DNA of 64,000 nucleotides from Marasmius tenuissimus (lineage: Eukaryota > Basidiomycota > Agaricomycetes > Agaricales > Marasmiaceae): NCBI GenBank assembly GCA_029532415.1, contig JAQOTA010000060.1:4216001-4280000 (forward strand). The letters are read 5' to 3'. Both the position numbers and the translations under genes were made by a program. Shown here one piece after another: positions 43,450 to 55,405 of this stretch (the first letter of the stretch is position 1; every line of letters begins with the position of its first letter). The notes under the pieces were generated by a model. The model worked only from the letters and a program-made list of their open reading frames with translations. It ran no database searches and was not told the origin of the DNA.

Positions 43450-45409
43450 TCAAACCATCTGGTTTTCATTGAGTTTCTCATCCAGTCTTTCCCCTCCCGC
43501 CCTGGAATTACTCGAAGCATTGTCATGCTGGGGGTGGGAGTGAATATCCAGAGTCGTTTGTATCGTCCTATTGCCTGCTTCCTGTTGTGATTCATGCTCG
43601 GTAAAGTGGATTAAGGCTGTCTGTATCACACTGTCAACAGACTTTCTGTATCCAACCCAAACAATGACCAAGGTAGGTGCTAGGCCCCAATCGTTTACAA
43701 CAATCATGAGGCAATGGGACATATAAAAGAAATATAAGCACATAATGCCATCAGAGATGTGACAGAGTTAAGATTGATGGGAGCTGAGCTACAGAAGGTC
43801 ATTGAGCAGAACTACATGGACACCAGTGGATGTACATGATAGTGATGACTTTTTGGTACCTTGAATGGGCTGGCACTCCCATGTTTCATTGGATGTCCCG
43901 ACTGATCCACCAAATCCTCCCCACTAGGGTATAAAGTATTGAATTGATACACTTGTGCTAAGAGGTTCTAGGTACACACCTGCTGGCAATGATAGTATTG
44001 CATTGAAGACAGCTAGTGCAATTTGGTTTCCAAAGTCTATTTTACACTGATGTGGTACACATCTCTGAACTTCTTTGGATCAGACACCCCAATGGATATC
44101 ACGAATGCAATTGCAAAGGAGATTCCTAAGGGAATAGATGGTTGATCAGTGCTGGGCTGGTCAGTCTGAAAAGCCAAGCAATGATGGTGGTACATACCAT
44201 TAAGTGTAATGCTCACAAATCCCAGAGCAAATAGTATAATCTTGCTAAATCCCCAAAGGTTATAACACCAGTGAGTCTAGGAGAAGTAAGAGCCTGCTGT
44301 ATATCACAGAATAGCACACACACAAGCGTTAAATCAGCTAGGGCACTATCATGTAAGCATTGGCACTAGGAAGGACAGTCCAAAGTGGGGTGGTCCTACT
44401 TCATTGATGTGTCTGCAAAGACGGTTGTAGCTCTGGTTGGAAGTGGATTTATTAGAGAGAATATGTTATGAATCCACCTATTGTTTTCCCTTCCCTTGGT
44501 CCCCAGGTACTTTTTCCTCATGTTTTTCTCTTTATTTCCCATGGTTACATGTTCTCACCATCACATTCTGGCCTCCATATCATTATCTGGTACTACCTGG
44601 TGTTCCACATTGTTTCCAGATATTTTCCCAGCATACCATATGGTTTCCATCATGACAATGTTTCCACATGTATCCCTTGATCACTTGTTCTTTCAGTTTT
44701 CCTGTTTTACCTTTGTTCCCATGAGATCTCTACAGCTTGGCTCTGTCATATATAATCATAGACACTTCTAGATAGTTCCTCAGTCTGACAACTTTGTCTT
44801 GTAGTGCTTGTTTCCAGCATGTACTATCTTCCACTTGCCCTACTCAAATCTATCTTCTCCCCTTCACACTCTTGACCCTGTTGGTGGCCTGAGGGGTTTT
44901 CCTAGTCACTAGCCTCGTTCTTGACAGAGTATAGTACATGCAGCTAAAATCAAACAAGATGCACATTTAAACAGTTGACAAGCTATCCTTTCCCAAGTAG
45001 CCAATCAAAGGCTCAAAGTTTTGAGTTTTTGCTGCACAGAACTCAATAATCGTGTAGTCAACTGTTTCCAGTGCAACATAAAGACTTCCAAAGGCAAACA
45101 ATAGGATGGTGCAACAAGATACAGCCTCAAGCTAGACTGGTCCCGGTGATAAAGGGTATGCATGCAGAGACCAAATGCTATAATATACATCCCTGTTTCA
45201 GTGAATGTCAGAGTCTATCAAGGGGAACTGCCAATCAGAAACTCACCGTATACAAGGAACATAGACTGATTAAAGGGGAATGTAAGAATACATGGATACA
45301 AAGCTACAATAAATGCACTGATGGAGAGGGTGGCAATTGGTTCGGCAATGACATTTTCAACTGTAAGGAGAGGAGCCAGAGCTTCCTCAGTGCTATGTTG
45401 AGAAGACAT
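43450..45409 (-). pseudogene. Membrane-protein family copy 5, disrupted
   Basis: Start ATG 45409 (MSSQHSTEEALAPLLTVENV). The first exons are kept in altered form: about 45000-45200 reads YIIAFGLCMHTLYHRDQSSL but then changes frame. About 450 bases of repeat R2 (44465-44914) are inserted in the intron after the TFW-type exon. The GRIWW-type exon is present at 43.88-43.93 kb with substitutions (SRDIQ instead of SREAR). The ESGLLYP exon has lost its 5' half; only APINLNSVTSLMA remains, and its donor reads TTATG where copy 3 has GTATG. The last exon (GLAPTLVIVWVGYRKSVDSV) runs to a stop at 43450. Gene is CpG-depleted compared with copies 2 and 3. It is a pseudogene, but many codons still match the family. 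Confidence 0.7.
44465..44914 (-). repeat. Inverted repeat R2, copy b, inside copy 5
   Basis: Reverse complement matches 42911-43360. It lies between the sequence TTATTAGAGAGAATAT and a continuation matching copy 6 (ATGCAGCTAAAATCAAACAA), so it appears inserted into an intron of the membrane-protein pseudogene. The two R2 copies bracket the 3' two thirds of that gene. Confidence 0.7.
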
Positions 45410-46359
45410 TGGATGACTGAAAGCTCTGGAAAGCATGAGACAGGGTTGCCCACCAGAGGCCTGACTTAAGGGTATTTATGTGTATTGCTTGTGTATGGGA
45501 AGGGTTCAAGATAGTCATTGCACATGAGAGCAACATGGTGTTACAGTGTTCTTTAAACTCGTGTGGATACCAGACTCTATTTATGCCCAGGAACTAGTCT
45601 CCTACAGAAGAATTCAGACTACTTTGCCATTTGTTGGAGCAATATCATGGTGCTTGCTAGAATAGATGATAGTCATCAAAGTGTAGATTGTGGTTTGAGA
45701 TACTGTGTATTCCCTGGCACGAAGAATAGTACCTGTCAGGTCCATTTCCACCAGTATGATGTGGAGTAATGAGAATCCTTATCCTGATACTCTGCACACA
45801 CCTTGATATCAAAACAAAGTAGTGTGTTCTGTCAAATCATGTGGCTCACTGGAGTATTTTCAAGTCTTGATGTTAGTTGTTTATTTTCATCAGACTTCAG
45901 AGTCCAGACGAGTAGATGTTAATGGAACAGTGGCAATGCCCATGTTTGCCTGATTTTCATGCTATGTGATCTACAGGGTATGAATAAACCAATGTTCTGA
46001 TCTGGTCCTGTTGGCGAGGGATAATATTGGACGGCCACCTTGTGAAGTCACATATATTGCAACCATATCCAGGTGAGCCCTCAATGTGCAGTTTCTGGCA
46101 CAGTGGAGTTCTCTGAGAAAGCTTCGGATGATTGACCAGCAGTTCTGTATCTCAAGAGACAATCAACGTACCCAGACTAAAGTAAGGCTACAGGCCCAAG
46201 CCTAAGAGAAAAACCAAAATCATCAATTGGACAGCAGCCCTTTCATATGACCGCCATCTCCAATGTTCATTGGGTGAGTCTGAAAATAACAAAGGTGCAC
46301 GTATATCTCTTGCAACATACAATTACTGTAGCCTTGTTGGTAGAGCCTCAAGTTGACTG
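45410..46359. other. Upstream region shared between copies 5 and 6
   Basis: The first about 550 bases are alignable by eye to the upstream region of copy 6 (55406-55960): TATTGCTTGTGTAYGGG, ACATGAGAG, CTGTGTGGATAC / CGTGTGGATACC, GAGTAGATGTTRATGGAA. This shows that the copies were duplicated together with their promoters. No gene. Confidence 0.5.
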
Positions 46360-47160
46360 ATGGGTTGGTGGTGCTCATGTTCTCTGATCGCCTCATACCC
46401 ACAACCTCCAAGCTCCAACATTCATCTCTCAGATTCTTGCCCTGAGTCTCCATTACGGGTTTGCAACCACAGTACTACTCGCTGCTATCAACAAAAGCCA
46501 TTCACAATCATGAATAGGTGATATGAGCCAATACATCACCTACGGCACAGGGGAACTTTGTCCTTATTTGAAAGAATCATGATGATGAGGAGGTCTACAA
46601 GTAGTTATACCATTGCTGTGGAGGATGCTCTTATGCAAGCTCACTGGGAAACAAAACAAGCAAGTTGAGAGACCAGATGGTGAGATCATGGAGTTCAGTC
46701 TTGACTCTCACCATCATCTTTGAGGGGTGGGCTCTGGGACTTCGAACTCTGACCACAAGGTGTCACACTCACAGTGCTTTTTCTTTGCTTAAGAGACTCT
46801 TAGAGATAGAATGCTATATGGAACAGAAATTGGTTTTGATTGTGTCAATCTTGATACTTCTGAGCGAGCAAGTTTCCTCTTTAATACTCAGCGAAGCATA
46901 GATTGGATCTTTGTCATACTCGGATATTTAGCTGTTTTGTATTGATCAGCCATAAGATTAAATAATCGGTGAGGCTCAAATTTTAGGGACAAGGGTACTT
47001 AGCACAGAGCAGCTAGAGATGATGGTGGTTGAAGAACAAGCGCTGGCTCAAGCACTAGTGTGACAACCTGGATACCGGTCCGTGACTAACGTTACTTGCT
47101 GCAGTCTTCCTACCACCATGTCCATTTCCTACAATACACAACTGTCATTATTCTTTTGAC
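46360..47160 (+). repeat. Dispersed repeat family R1, copy b
   Basis: Longer copy of R1 (see 40360-40870). Its right end, about 47025-47150, also matches 58420-58560: GAACAAGCGCTGG, then CTCAAGCACTAGTGTGAC here versus TTCAAGCGCCAACGTGAC there, followed by GTGACTAACGTTACT and CTACCACCATGTCC / TTACCACCATGTCC. Differences are mostly CG versus TG or CA. Confidence 0.55.
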
Positions 47161-50100
47161 GTTTCGATACCTCAGTCATGTTCGTTCCATTTTGCTCATG
47201 ACATGTCTTCTGACTGATGCCAAATATTCAGAAAATCATGTTATGGAGATGGCAATGGATCTTTAGCATCTAACGGGGCTGAGAATACGACGGTGTTTTT
47301 ATCAGCTGGCTGAGGAAACGGGAATGCCAGTATGTCACTTGAAATCTCTCATAGAATTGTTTCGTTCAACAATTTCCAGAACATCTAGAGAACCCTGGTT
47401 GCTCCAAATAGTCTTGGCCACAATACCCTCATTGAACAACACTCCTGTTTTGCATCAAACTGTTTCCTTCTACCCGACATGCCTATGAAGCTCCAAGCTC
47501 CAAGCTAGACCCCAGGCTGGGCCAACTCCACCACCAGGATGCCCTCGACATTTTTCTGTTATTGCCTATCAGGTTCTACTTTATCTGCACTGCCCTCTGC
47601 CTACTCCACATTGCTCACTCATTGCTATATGTGTCAGCTCTGGCCGTAGTTTGTATGGAAGATCCACAAAGTCGATGATTTCATCTTTCCAGCTCTCACA
47701 AGGTTGTTACTTTGCAAATAACAGCTTGAATACTTGTGCAGGTTGTGCTATTGTTTGGAAAATCCTGGAGAGTATACCCGGTGTCCTTGAAACCATGACT
47801 CTATGCTCAACAATCATAGGGCATTGTCTCATTGAAGGCTGAAAGAAGAGTTGGTTGGCTATCTACAACAGAATAAAACATGAAGTGTCACGTGACAGAG
47901 TCAAACACTCTAAAAAATCTGATTGGCTGTTGCCCGTTGACACCCATTTTGACAGCCCAAGTGCCCCGTGGGAATTGACTGCTCCCGGTTCTTCCCTCCC
48001 CTCCATGATCTCGTATGTTGACCACATATCTCTTCCACTGCTCACTGCTCAGACTCTTATCTACTATCAGGAAAATCATAATTTTCTCTTGCAAGACCTG
48101 CTCCATACATAGATAACCAGGACAAACTGTTTGCCAGTAGCAAGCAGGAACAGAGAGACCTCCAATTGCCATGTGTTGGTGTGTTCCCCATTGTTGCATC
48201 TCACCTCCAAAGAAGGCTCAAAGGAAATCTACCCTACAGAATCCTATTGCTCACTGATACAAGTGTCAAGTCCTTGTTACATCCATGCCGGTTCTGGGGT
48301 TTCCAAAGGCTTCTATCCACCTTCCAGAGATTCCAATCCTTGGAATCTACTTTATGTTTCTCTTTCCTTCATGATCCTTTCCAGAACATGACTTCAGATT
48401 CCGACGTCGTGTCCCCAGTACTTACGGATTGGAGATACATATACACTGTTCGTTTCCGAGTAGTATGTAGGCTCTACATTCCAACATTCTGCTTTCCATT
48501 CTATCATGACTCATCCCATACATTCCATTTTGACATTTCATTTCTGATTCATCTCCGACTCTGGGACTTTGCCCTCCATCTTGGATTCTGTACTGTACAT
48601 ACATTCTCTCCCACTCTTGACTCACTTCCGGTATTACGATCACTGGAACCCCTTCGGAGGTCTTGGAGATTGATACATATATAAGCTAGATACTTCACGA
48701 CTTGTATTCTTCAGAATTAAAATCAACTTGGTTTTTGTTTTATCTCATTCGTCTCATTCTGTCTCTTTATCTCTATCTCCTCTATATCTTTATCCTCCTT
48801 TCCCTTCCGGTCAAGGACAACTCAACTCAACGGTGTCGTTGGCGAAACCTTTGACTATTGTCCAACCATCCATTCGGCCTTCCAGTTGTTGGAACCTCTC
48901 TTCAACTCTGACTAGTCCATTCCAACATGTTGGCTTCTGCCTTTTCCGCTTGGACTTCTGTCCAGGCTGTCATATCCACACAATCCTAACAGTCCTGTGG
49001 AACAAAGACACGACTACAAATGGCTCAGTAGGTCCTCCGGTACCCTGTTACTTGGGTTATATGTTGACCATTTGTCCTTCAAACAATGTTTAGTCGTATT
49101 TCCTCACAAGAATGGTAGCACTGAAGGCCAGAAAGCAAGATGAATGTGATATGAAGCCCAACATAACACCACTGCCTCACCCCCTGTGCGGATTACTTTT
49201 GTTTGCTGTCTCCTGTTGTTGATCACACCCCATTTCAGATGTCCACTCCTTTGTCACGTCCCCAGCTGCTATCATCTTAATATCATCTTAATCACGGTTG
49301 TTATCTTCCAGTCCCATCTCAAATGCAACCTTCACTGCGAGTTCCCTTGCACTGATCCCAGAGAGTATGTATCATGCTCAATCTTCATATATTATTTCTG
49401 AAATGCTTAGGTACCATTAGCCGTAGTTGGTAACCAGTCACCGTTGACAACCCATGAGAGTAGGTTCCCATATCACGCATATGGCTTGCCTTGGATCTGT
49501 CGCCATCCCTTTGTCCATCTGACAACCAGCAGCAATAGGTCCAGACATCGTAACCATGGATTCATCCGGTCCTCAGTTAGCATTGTCTCCAGTCCCTCTG
49601 CTGACCAAAGCATACAGGGCTCTGCCTCCCCAGACATCACCATTAATCATAGTCCTATGGGCATCTGAGGCAACAAGTTGTACAAGAACTCACCTAACCC
49701 AATAGGCTGGGAGGAGCTGGCCAAAGGCCGAGCGACAACTGGCTTTGGACAGTGATATGTTGATAACCAACAACTGACTCCAAGGGCAGGTTGAATGTAT
49801 AGCAGTCAAATATAATTTTAGCTGTATAATATTTGTTGAATTAGCCTCTTAGAAGCCCTAATACAAAGATGCTTGACTGAAAACTTTCACTCTATTTCTC
49901 AGTGCCATCAGCACAAGTTGATTGAGGAAGAAAGGCTGGTGCACTTCTGAAGTTGATGAAAGGTGGAGGCTCATTTATGGAGACCATCACAGGACTTCTG
50001 TGAGGGTAAGTGGCTATGAATACCTCAATCTTTCGTGCCGCTGATCCTTGTGAATAGACCAAACATTGATGTGGTTGCAGAAGCACGTCTGACCTCCAAG

Positions 50101-51189
50101 ATATTCTCTATGGGATTTCCATTGTTGTATGTCTCGATCTTGAAAGCACATTCACCTCCTCTGAGTCAGCTCAGCTCATCTCATTTGTAGCCACATGCCT
50201 AATCCTCTCCGCTGTCACCTCCCCTCCAGGTCTTACAGGCATGCTGAAGTATTTTCCCAGCTCACCATACAACTCTTTGTTGTTCTGTTCCTCATCTCAT
50301 CGCAATCACCATGGTACGGCGAGCTATCATGCTCACACCAGCGGCCAGTCTATTCCCCCTCAGTCCCATGGAAGGGTACAAAGTGGCAGGTCAGCTAGTC
50401 TGGGCTGCCTTTGCGCCCTTGTAGGCCGTCCTAATGGCAAACACAGTAATGTTATTGGGAGGAGAGGAGGGCAGTTGCAACTTGCCCAATGGGCATCTTG
50501 GAGGTCAGGCAGAAGCTGCATCTATTGGTTTATACGGCAGAGCGTTTTGGTGCTGTAGACTGTGGGCTCTGTGGTGATGGAGAGGGATAGATTGAATGCT
50601 ATCACTCAGTTAGAATGTGTTATTACGCTGGGGTTTGCCCAAGTCTTCAGGGGAGCAGATCTCACCTGTTTCGATGGCTTTCATCTCTTTGTCAGCTTCA
50701 CACCTTCCATAACGTAGTACATCAGCACTTGGTGCTACTTATGTAGTGGCCCCCAGCCCCCAGTTGTGCTACTCAGATCCGAAACAGCTGTTTCTTGGGG
50801 TTTGGAAAGTCACTTGTAATAGCCTCTTCCTGTTGAATCTGGATTACCGGATATATGGACCATTGTATCGGGCCATGTCTATGCTTCAATTGTTTTACTA
50901 TGATCTATGCTATTCCTAGACACTCCTGTTATAGTAGCTACAGCCACCTCTGTATAGTATATAAGTAGCTCTGTATCTACATGCAATACCAGTACTTTTA
51001 CTACTCCCGTTGCTGCCTCTAAGCCTATCTCCAGGTGAGCTAGTCTGTCCCATGCTGCCACTGCGTGGGCAGGACCTCTGCCTCAACACTTCCCTCTTAT
51101 TGCCTTGATTTCTTGAAGTACCGTCCACCTCCTCTATCCAAAGCTGCTCCTCGCCCCATATTTCCTCTTGACGCTGCTGGGTCAATATA
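47161..51189. other. No supported gene; CpG-poor
   Basis: About 4 kb with only short frames and low CG content. The overlapping frames at 48131-48684 are C/T-rich and have no motif. I see no RNA gene, no terminal repeat and no recognisable transposon domain. Confidence 0.4.
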
Positions 51190-51256
51190 GGCCTGGAGCA
51201 AGGAAGCAAATTTGAGTGAAGACTTTTGACCTTCCATATCGGGAATTGAGAAAAGT
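51190..51256 (+). repeat. Truncated inverted copy of the helicase 5' end
   Basis: GGAGCAAGGAAGCAAATTTG, GACTTTTGACCTTCCATAT and GGGAATTGAGAAAAGTAAT repeat, in opposite orientation, the region 52391-52458. On the plus strand it encodes KTFDLPYRELRKVIE and then stops, so it is the start of a second, lost copy of the helicase-like gene. Confidence 0.75.
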
Positions 51257-51780
51257 AATTGAGTTTGATTGACAGCACACATGGCCTCACTTTTTCTCAA
51301 CTGCCGCGTCAGCCAGTGTTAGCCAGGTTTGTTGAAGCCCACTCTACTCAATCCCTGGTTGTACTCTTCTCGGGGGAGACTGAATATTAATACATTTTTT
51401 GCTCTAGCAACATCTGGCATTCAGATGGGTGTATCTAGGCCATGGCAGAAGGACATTTAGTTATGATACAAGGATTTATGTTCATGGTATGTGCCGTTTT
51501 CAATTTCTGCCCTGGTTCTCATGCTCACCTCTTTGCAGTACATAGGATATTATGCAATACAATTACATCTTACTGCTTACAAGTCCCAATGCACTCAACA
51601 CCACCAGTGTTTGAGGACACCTCTCTCGCTGTGACCACCACCGTGTTCACCATGGACCCAGATGAACGTCAAGACGCGAGTTTTATACCTAGAAAGCGCA
51701 GAGCCAAGGGTGAATAGAGGATAGCTGGATATGGCCAGGAGAACGTGTGGAGTAATCAAAGATGTGTTTCTAGATTGATA

Positions 51781-52436
51781 TATTGAGTACAGGCCCTCAG
51801 AAATTCAGTACCAAATGCACCTTCCAAAATTCTGCAGTCCTTTCCGTAGACTTGTTCACCACCAGCATCGGTATCCTATATTCCTCTTCAAAGTCCTTGC
51901 CCTGTAAAAACACAGCTCTAGTGGAACAAGATTCATGGAAGAATATGAATACTGACCTGTGTCTCTTGTAAACACTTCAGAGGTGAAACAGTAATCGAGA
52001 CATGTCCTCTTCCAGTCATCCACATCAGTAGTGCTGTGATCAGAGTTTTTCCTGATCCTGTTCCCGCAATAATAGCAGAGTCATTTGCATACAGTGTGCA
52101 GACAGTATGAACTTGGTGTTCACGCAGAATCTCGTGCCCTTCAGTGACATAGAACGCAACTAAAATAGCACAGAGAGCCAAGTTTAGATCTTTTCTGGTG
52201 AGTGTTGAGAGGTGGGAAGAAGGATATTGGGGCTTGAGAGGTAGATGATTCGAGTTCATGACACCGAGAAGTACGTTGTTATCATTTATTGACATAACAG
52301 TCTCAATAACTTTCTGAAGGTCCTTGTACAGAGTGTGAGGAAGTTGACATGATGGTTCTAGATAGAAAAAATCCCAGCTACATCTTTTTTCGATCACTTT
52401 TCTCAATTCCCAATATGGAAGGTCAAAAGTCTCCAC
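51781..52436 (-). pseudogene. RecQ-like DEAD-box helicase, N-terminal remnant
   Basis: The minus strand carries ETFDLPYWELRKVIEKR near the start, DLNLALCAILVAFYVTEG, then IIAGTGSGKTLITALLMW, whose GTGSGKT is a Walker A motif, and ITVSPLKCLQETQ, which matches the SPLKRLQ-type motif Ia of fungal RecQ-like helicases. After a short intron it continues with GKDFEEEYRIPMLVVNKST and ERTAEFWKVHLVLNF. Then the frame ends; the DEAD/DEAH box, helicase C-terminal domain and any further motifs are missing. The start codon is uncertain (an ATG is not present at the apparent start, 52436). RecQ-like helicases of this type are known from fungal subtelomeres and transposons; whether this was one is inference. 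The upstream end has an inverted partial copy at 51190. Confidence 0.7.
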
Positions 52437-52470
52437 TCAAATTTGCTTCCTTGCTCCAGGTCCATCAATC

Positions 52471-54282
52471 GACGCTTGCTCATTGACGGGCCAGTCACAG
52501 GTCTAGGGTCAATATACACCCCCTCTACTTTACATTGGACCATAGAGGCCCATTTCCATAACATCATTCATGATTATCATAGGTTGTGGCCTGGCAGTGA
52601 GTCAACAATGATATTTCCCATTAGTAAGGGCTACAGTAGTTGACATTAATATTGCTCATAGGCTGGTATTAATGCCTCCAACTTTCTGCTCCCCTCAGTG
52701 GCAGTGAAGGTGCAGAATTGCAACATTTGAGTCGTTCTGCCGCCAGCGAGCTGGAAGCCGAAGTAGGCGGATGGTCGTCTCGAGAATACGTCATCCATCG
52801 ATATTTTAACCATGACGTTGTTCTAGATAGCTTTACCTTCCTCTTCTCGTTCTGGGCATCTTCTTTCAGAAGATACCAGCCCCGTGTTCCAATATCGAGC
52901 CCGATAGCAACCAGCTCGACTGGCAGAAGAGTGATCAATGCAAAGTCTGGAGTTATGACAGATGCTTTGGTTTCCTTGGATTGAGGAGATTGTAGACATA
53001 GACTTTTGCTATACAGCTTTTTTCTCTTCATTCGTTGTTGTACTTTGTCTATCCCATGGCATATGAAATGCTGTTAGCCACCTTCAAAGTTACACAGGAT
53101 TGATCTTACCCCACATTGCCCGTGTTTGTACGTACCTACAATGAGAAAAGACGACTTACTTTGCTACTGTCTATTGACCAACAGCATTCGACCTTCCAAA
53201 GTCACTGTTGTTCTTGGTTCAGCTCGAGGCAGCATAACCTGAGAAGGATGCTCATCTCCCTCTCACTTATCGACTATGTGTAAGATACATCTCCATATGA
53301 CTCTGTTTAGCAGTTGATAATCAGTAAATTCACCATTTGACAAAGGTGAAACGTGAGGGAGGGCCACTAACTCGCGTCATATGACATAGAATAATGGCAG
53401 GCTCGAGGATACGTATACAAGGTATGCTTAACAGTCAATGTACATCCTCCAGTAATTTTATGGCTTTCCTGTGGTTGACTAGGCTTTTGAGGGTCCTCAG
53501 TTTTATTTTTGCAGTGGACCACTTACCAACTAAATGTACAAGGAGTAATATATGTTTGATTTGACTCCCTCATGATCAGTCTTTTTCTCAGTCGCAATAC
53601 GGCACAGAGAAAGAGCTTGGAGCAGGGCAAGGTAAGAGAAATGTAGAAGACCTCAGTGGGTTAACAAACCACTGAGGTAGTATGGGATTTGGTAGGTAGT
53701 TTATATACTGCACAGAAGTAGGTAGAGAATACGAGAGAACAGAGTGGAATATACTATGCATGATGTAGGTCCAACTGTGCATGATGTATGTAAGAGTAAG
53801 TACGATCACAGAGGTAAAGGGTTATGGAGCTATGTGAGTAAGACTGGGCAAAGGGGAATGATATCATACAATGATGGAAGCACAGCAGAGTCCAGCAGGT
53901 ACTACGGGTGGCCAATCCGAGGTTGCCATACTGGAATATTGACTTTCTCAACTCACAAATTGATGACTATTCAAGAAATCATACAGAGATAACTTTGACC
54001 TCTCAGCATCTAGATTCCAACAAGCTTGGACCTTTGATGGTGCTGCTATTGGGCTGACTTAGGGTGAAGGAATGGTGTTATCTGAATCATACCAATCAAC
54101 ATAGTCTGAAATTACTCATCACTTGCTATCTTTTGTTGGGCTCAGGCTCCTCAGGTAACTTGCATTTCACCACCATCCTCCCACACACAGTCAGCAGGGC
54201 TAATGTTGAATGGAAGTGTTTCCCCTCGGGAATGGTTTGTTGGCGGCAACCGATGGCTCACGCCTCCCTGTCATGATTTACA
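52471..54282. other. No supported gene
   Basis: Nothing recognisable. The minus frame 52669-53031 has balanced composition (IGLDIGTRGWYLLKEDAQNE) and lies upstream of the helicase remnant, so it might be a broken exon of it, but no motif supports that. CG content is low to about 55.9 kb. Confidence 0.35.
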
Positions 54283-55405
54283 TGATAGTGACAACCTCTT
54301 GGTACCTTGCACAAGTTGGCACTCCCATGTGTTGTCGCACCTCATGACTAATCCACCAAATCCTCCCAGCTAGGGTATAAAATATCAGGGATGACACACT
54401 CATGTTAAGAAGACTTAGATATCACCTGCCAGAAGTGACAGCATTCCATTGAATAATGCTAGTGTGATCTGGTCTCCATAGTCAACTTTCAAACCAATGT
54501 TGTACACATCTTGAAACTTGTCAAGATCAGACCCTCCTATGGAATACATAAAGGCAGTTGCAAAAGAAATTCCTGAGGTAATAGATTGATGTCTAGTACT
54601 GAGCTGATCATGCTAGGAACTTGAGTGATAATGGCAGTACATACCATTGACTGTGATGCCCACAAAGCCCAGAATGAATAGCACAAACTTGTTGGAACCC
54701 CAAAGGACATAACACCGGTGAACCTAAGAAAAGTAAGAATCTGACTTGCAACACAAGATTGCATTCACACAAGCATTATGTCAGCCAGGGCACTTTTGGG
54801 AAAGCATTAACACCAGAAATGACTGTTCAAAGTGAGGTAATTAGGACATATGTCATGGAAGTGCCTGCAAAGGCAGTTGTAGCTCTGTTTATAAGTGGAC
54901 TTTCATTAGAAAAGATACTGAATATGCAGCTAAAATCAAACAAAACATACTGCCAAACGTCTTTCAAGCTATTCTGTTCCAAATATTTTATTAGAGGCTC
55001 AAAATCTTGAGTCTTTACTGCACGGAAGTTGATAATGGCTTGTCGTATCGTGCCAAATGTGTAGAATGCAACGTAAAGACTCGCAACAACAAATGTTAGG
55101 ATGGTGCAGACAAGATATAGCTTCAAACCACCCCTGTCCCGATGGTACAGGACATGCATGCAGAGACCAAAGCTTATCATGTACATCCCTATATGGATGA
55201 TTGTCAGAATATACCAGGGGGAGCTGCCAATCAAAAACTCACCATACATGAAGAACATAGACTAATTGAAAAGGCATGTAAGTACACATGGATACAAATT
55301 TATGATTGATCTACTCACTGAAAGGGTGGCAATTGGCAGGATGATGATATCCTCAACCATAAGCCAGGGAGCAACAGTTTCCTTGAGGCTATCTTGAAAG
55401 GACAT
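54283..55405 (-). pseudogene. Membrane-protein family copy 6, 3'-truncated
   Basis: Start ATG 55405 (MSFQDSLKETVAPWLMVEDI). Exons follow in order: MFFMYGEF, GMYMISFGLCMHVLYHRDRG, a membrane segment ending FGTIRQAIINFRAVKTQDFE, MVHRCYVLWGSNKFVLFILG-type exon, GITVNG-type and TLALFNGMLSLLAG-type exons, and finally the GRIWW-type exon (GRIWWISHEVRQHMGVPTCA) ending at 54283 with a GTAAATC donor. The two last exons (ESGLLYP and GLAPT) are missing; the sequence beyond 54283 is unrelated. The exons present have no obvious stop, but the protein would lack its last membrane segment and tail. The CpG-poor coding sequence contrasts with copies 2 and 3. A TATA-like box (TATAAAAG) lies about 60 bases upstream. 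Confidence 0.7.
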
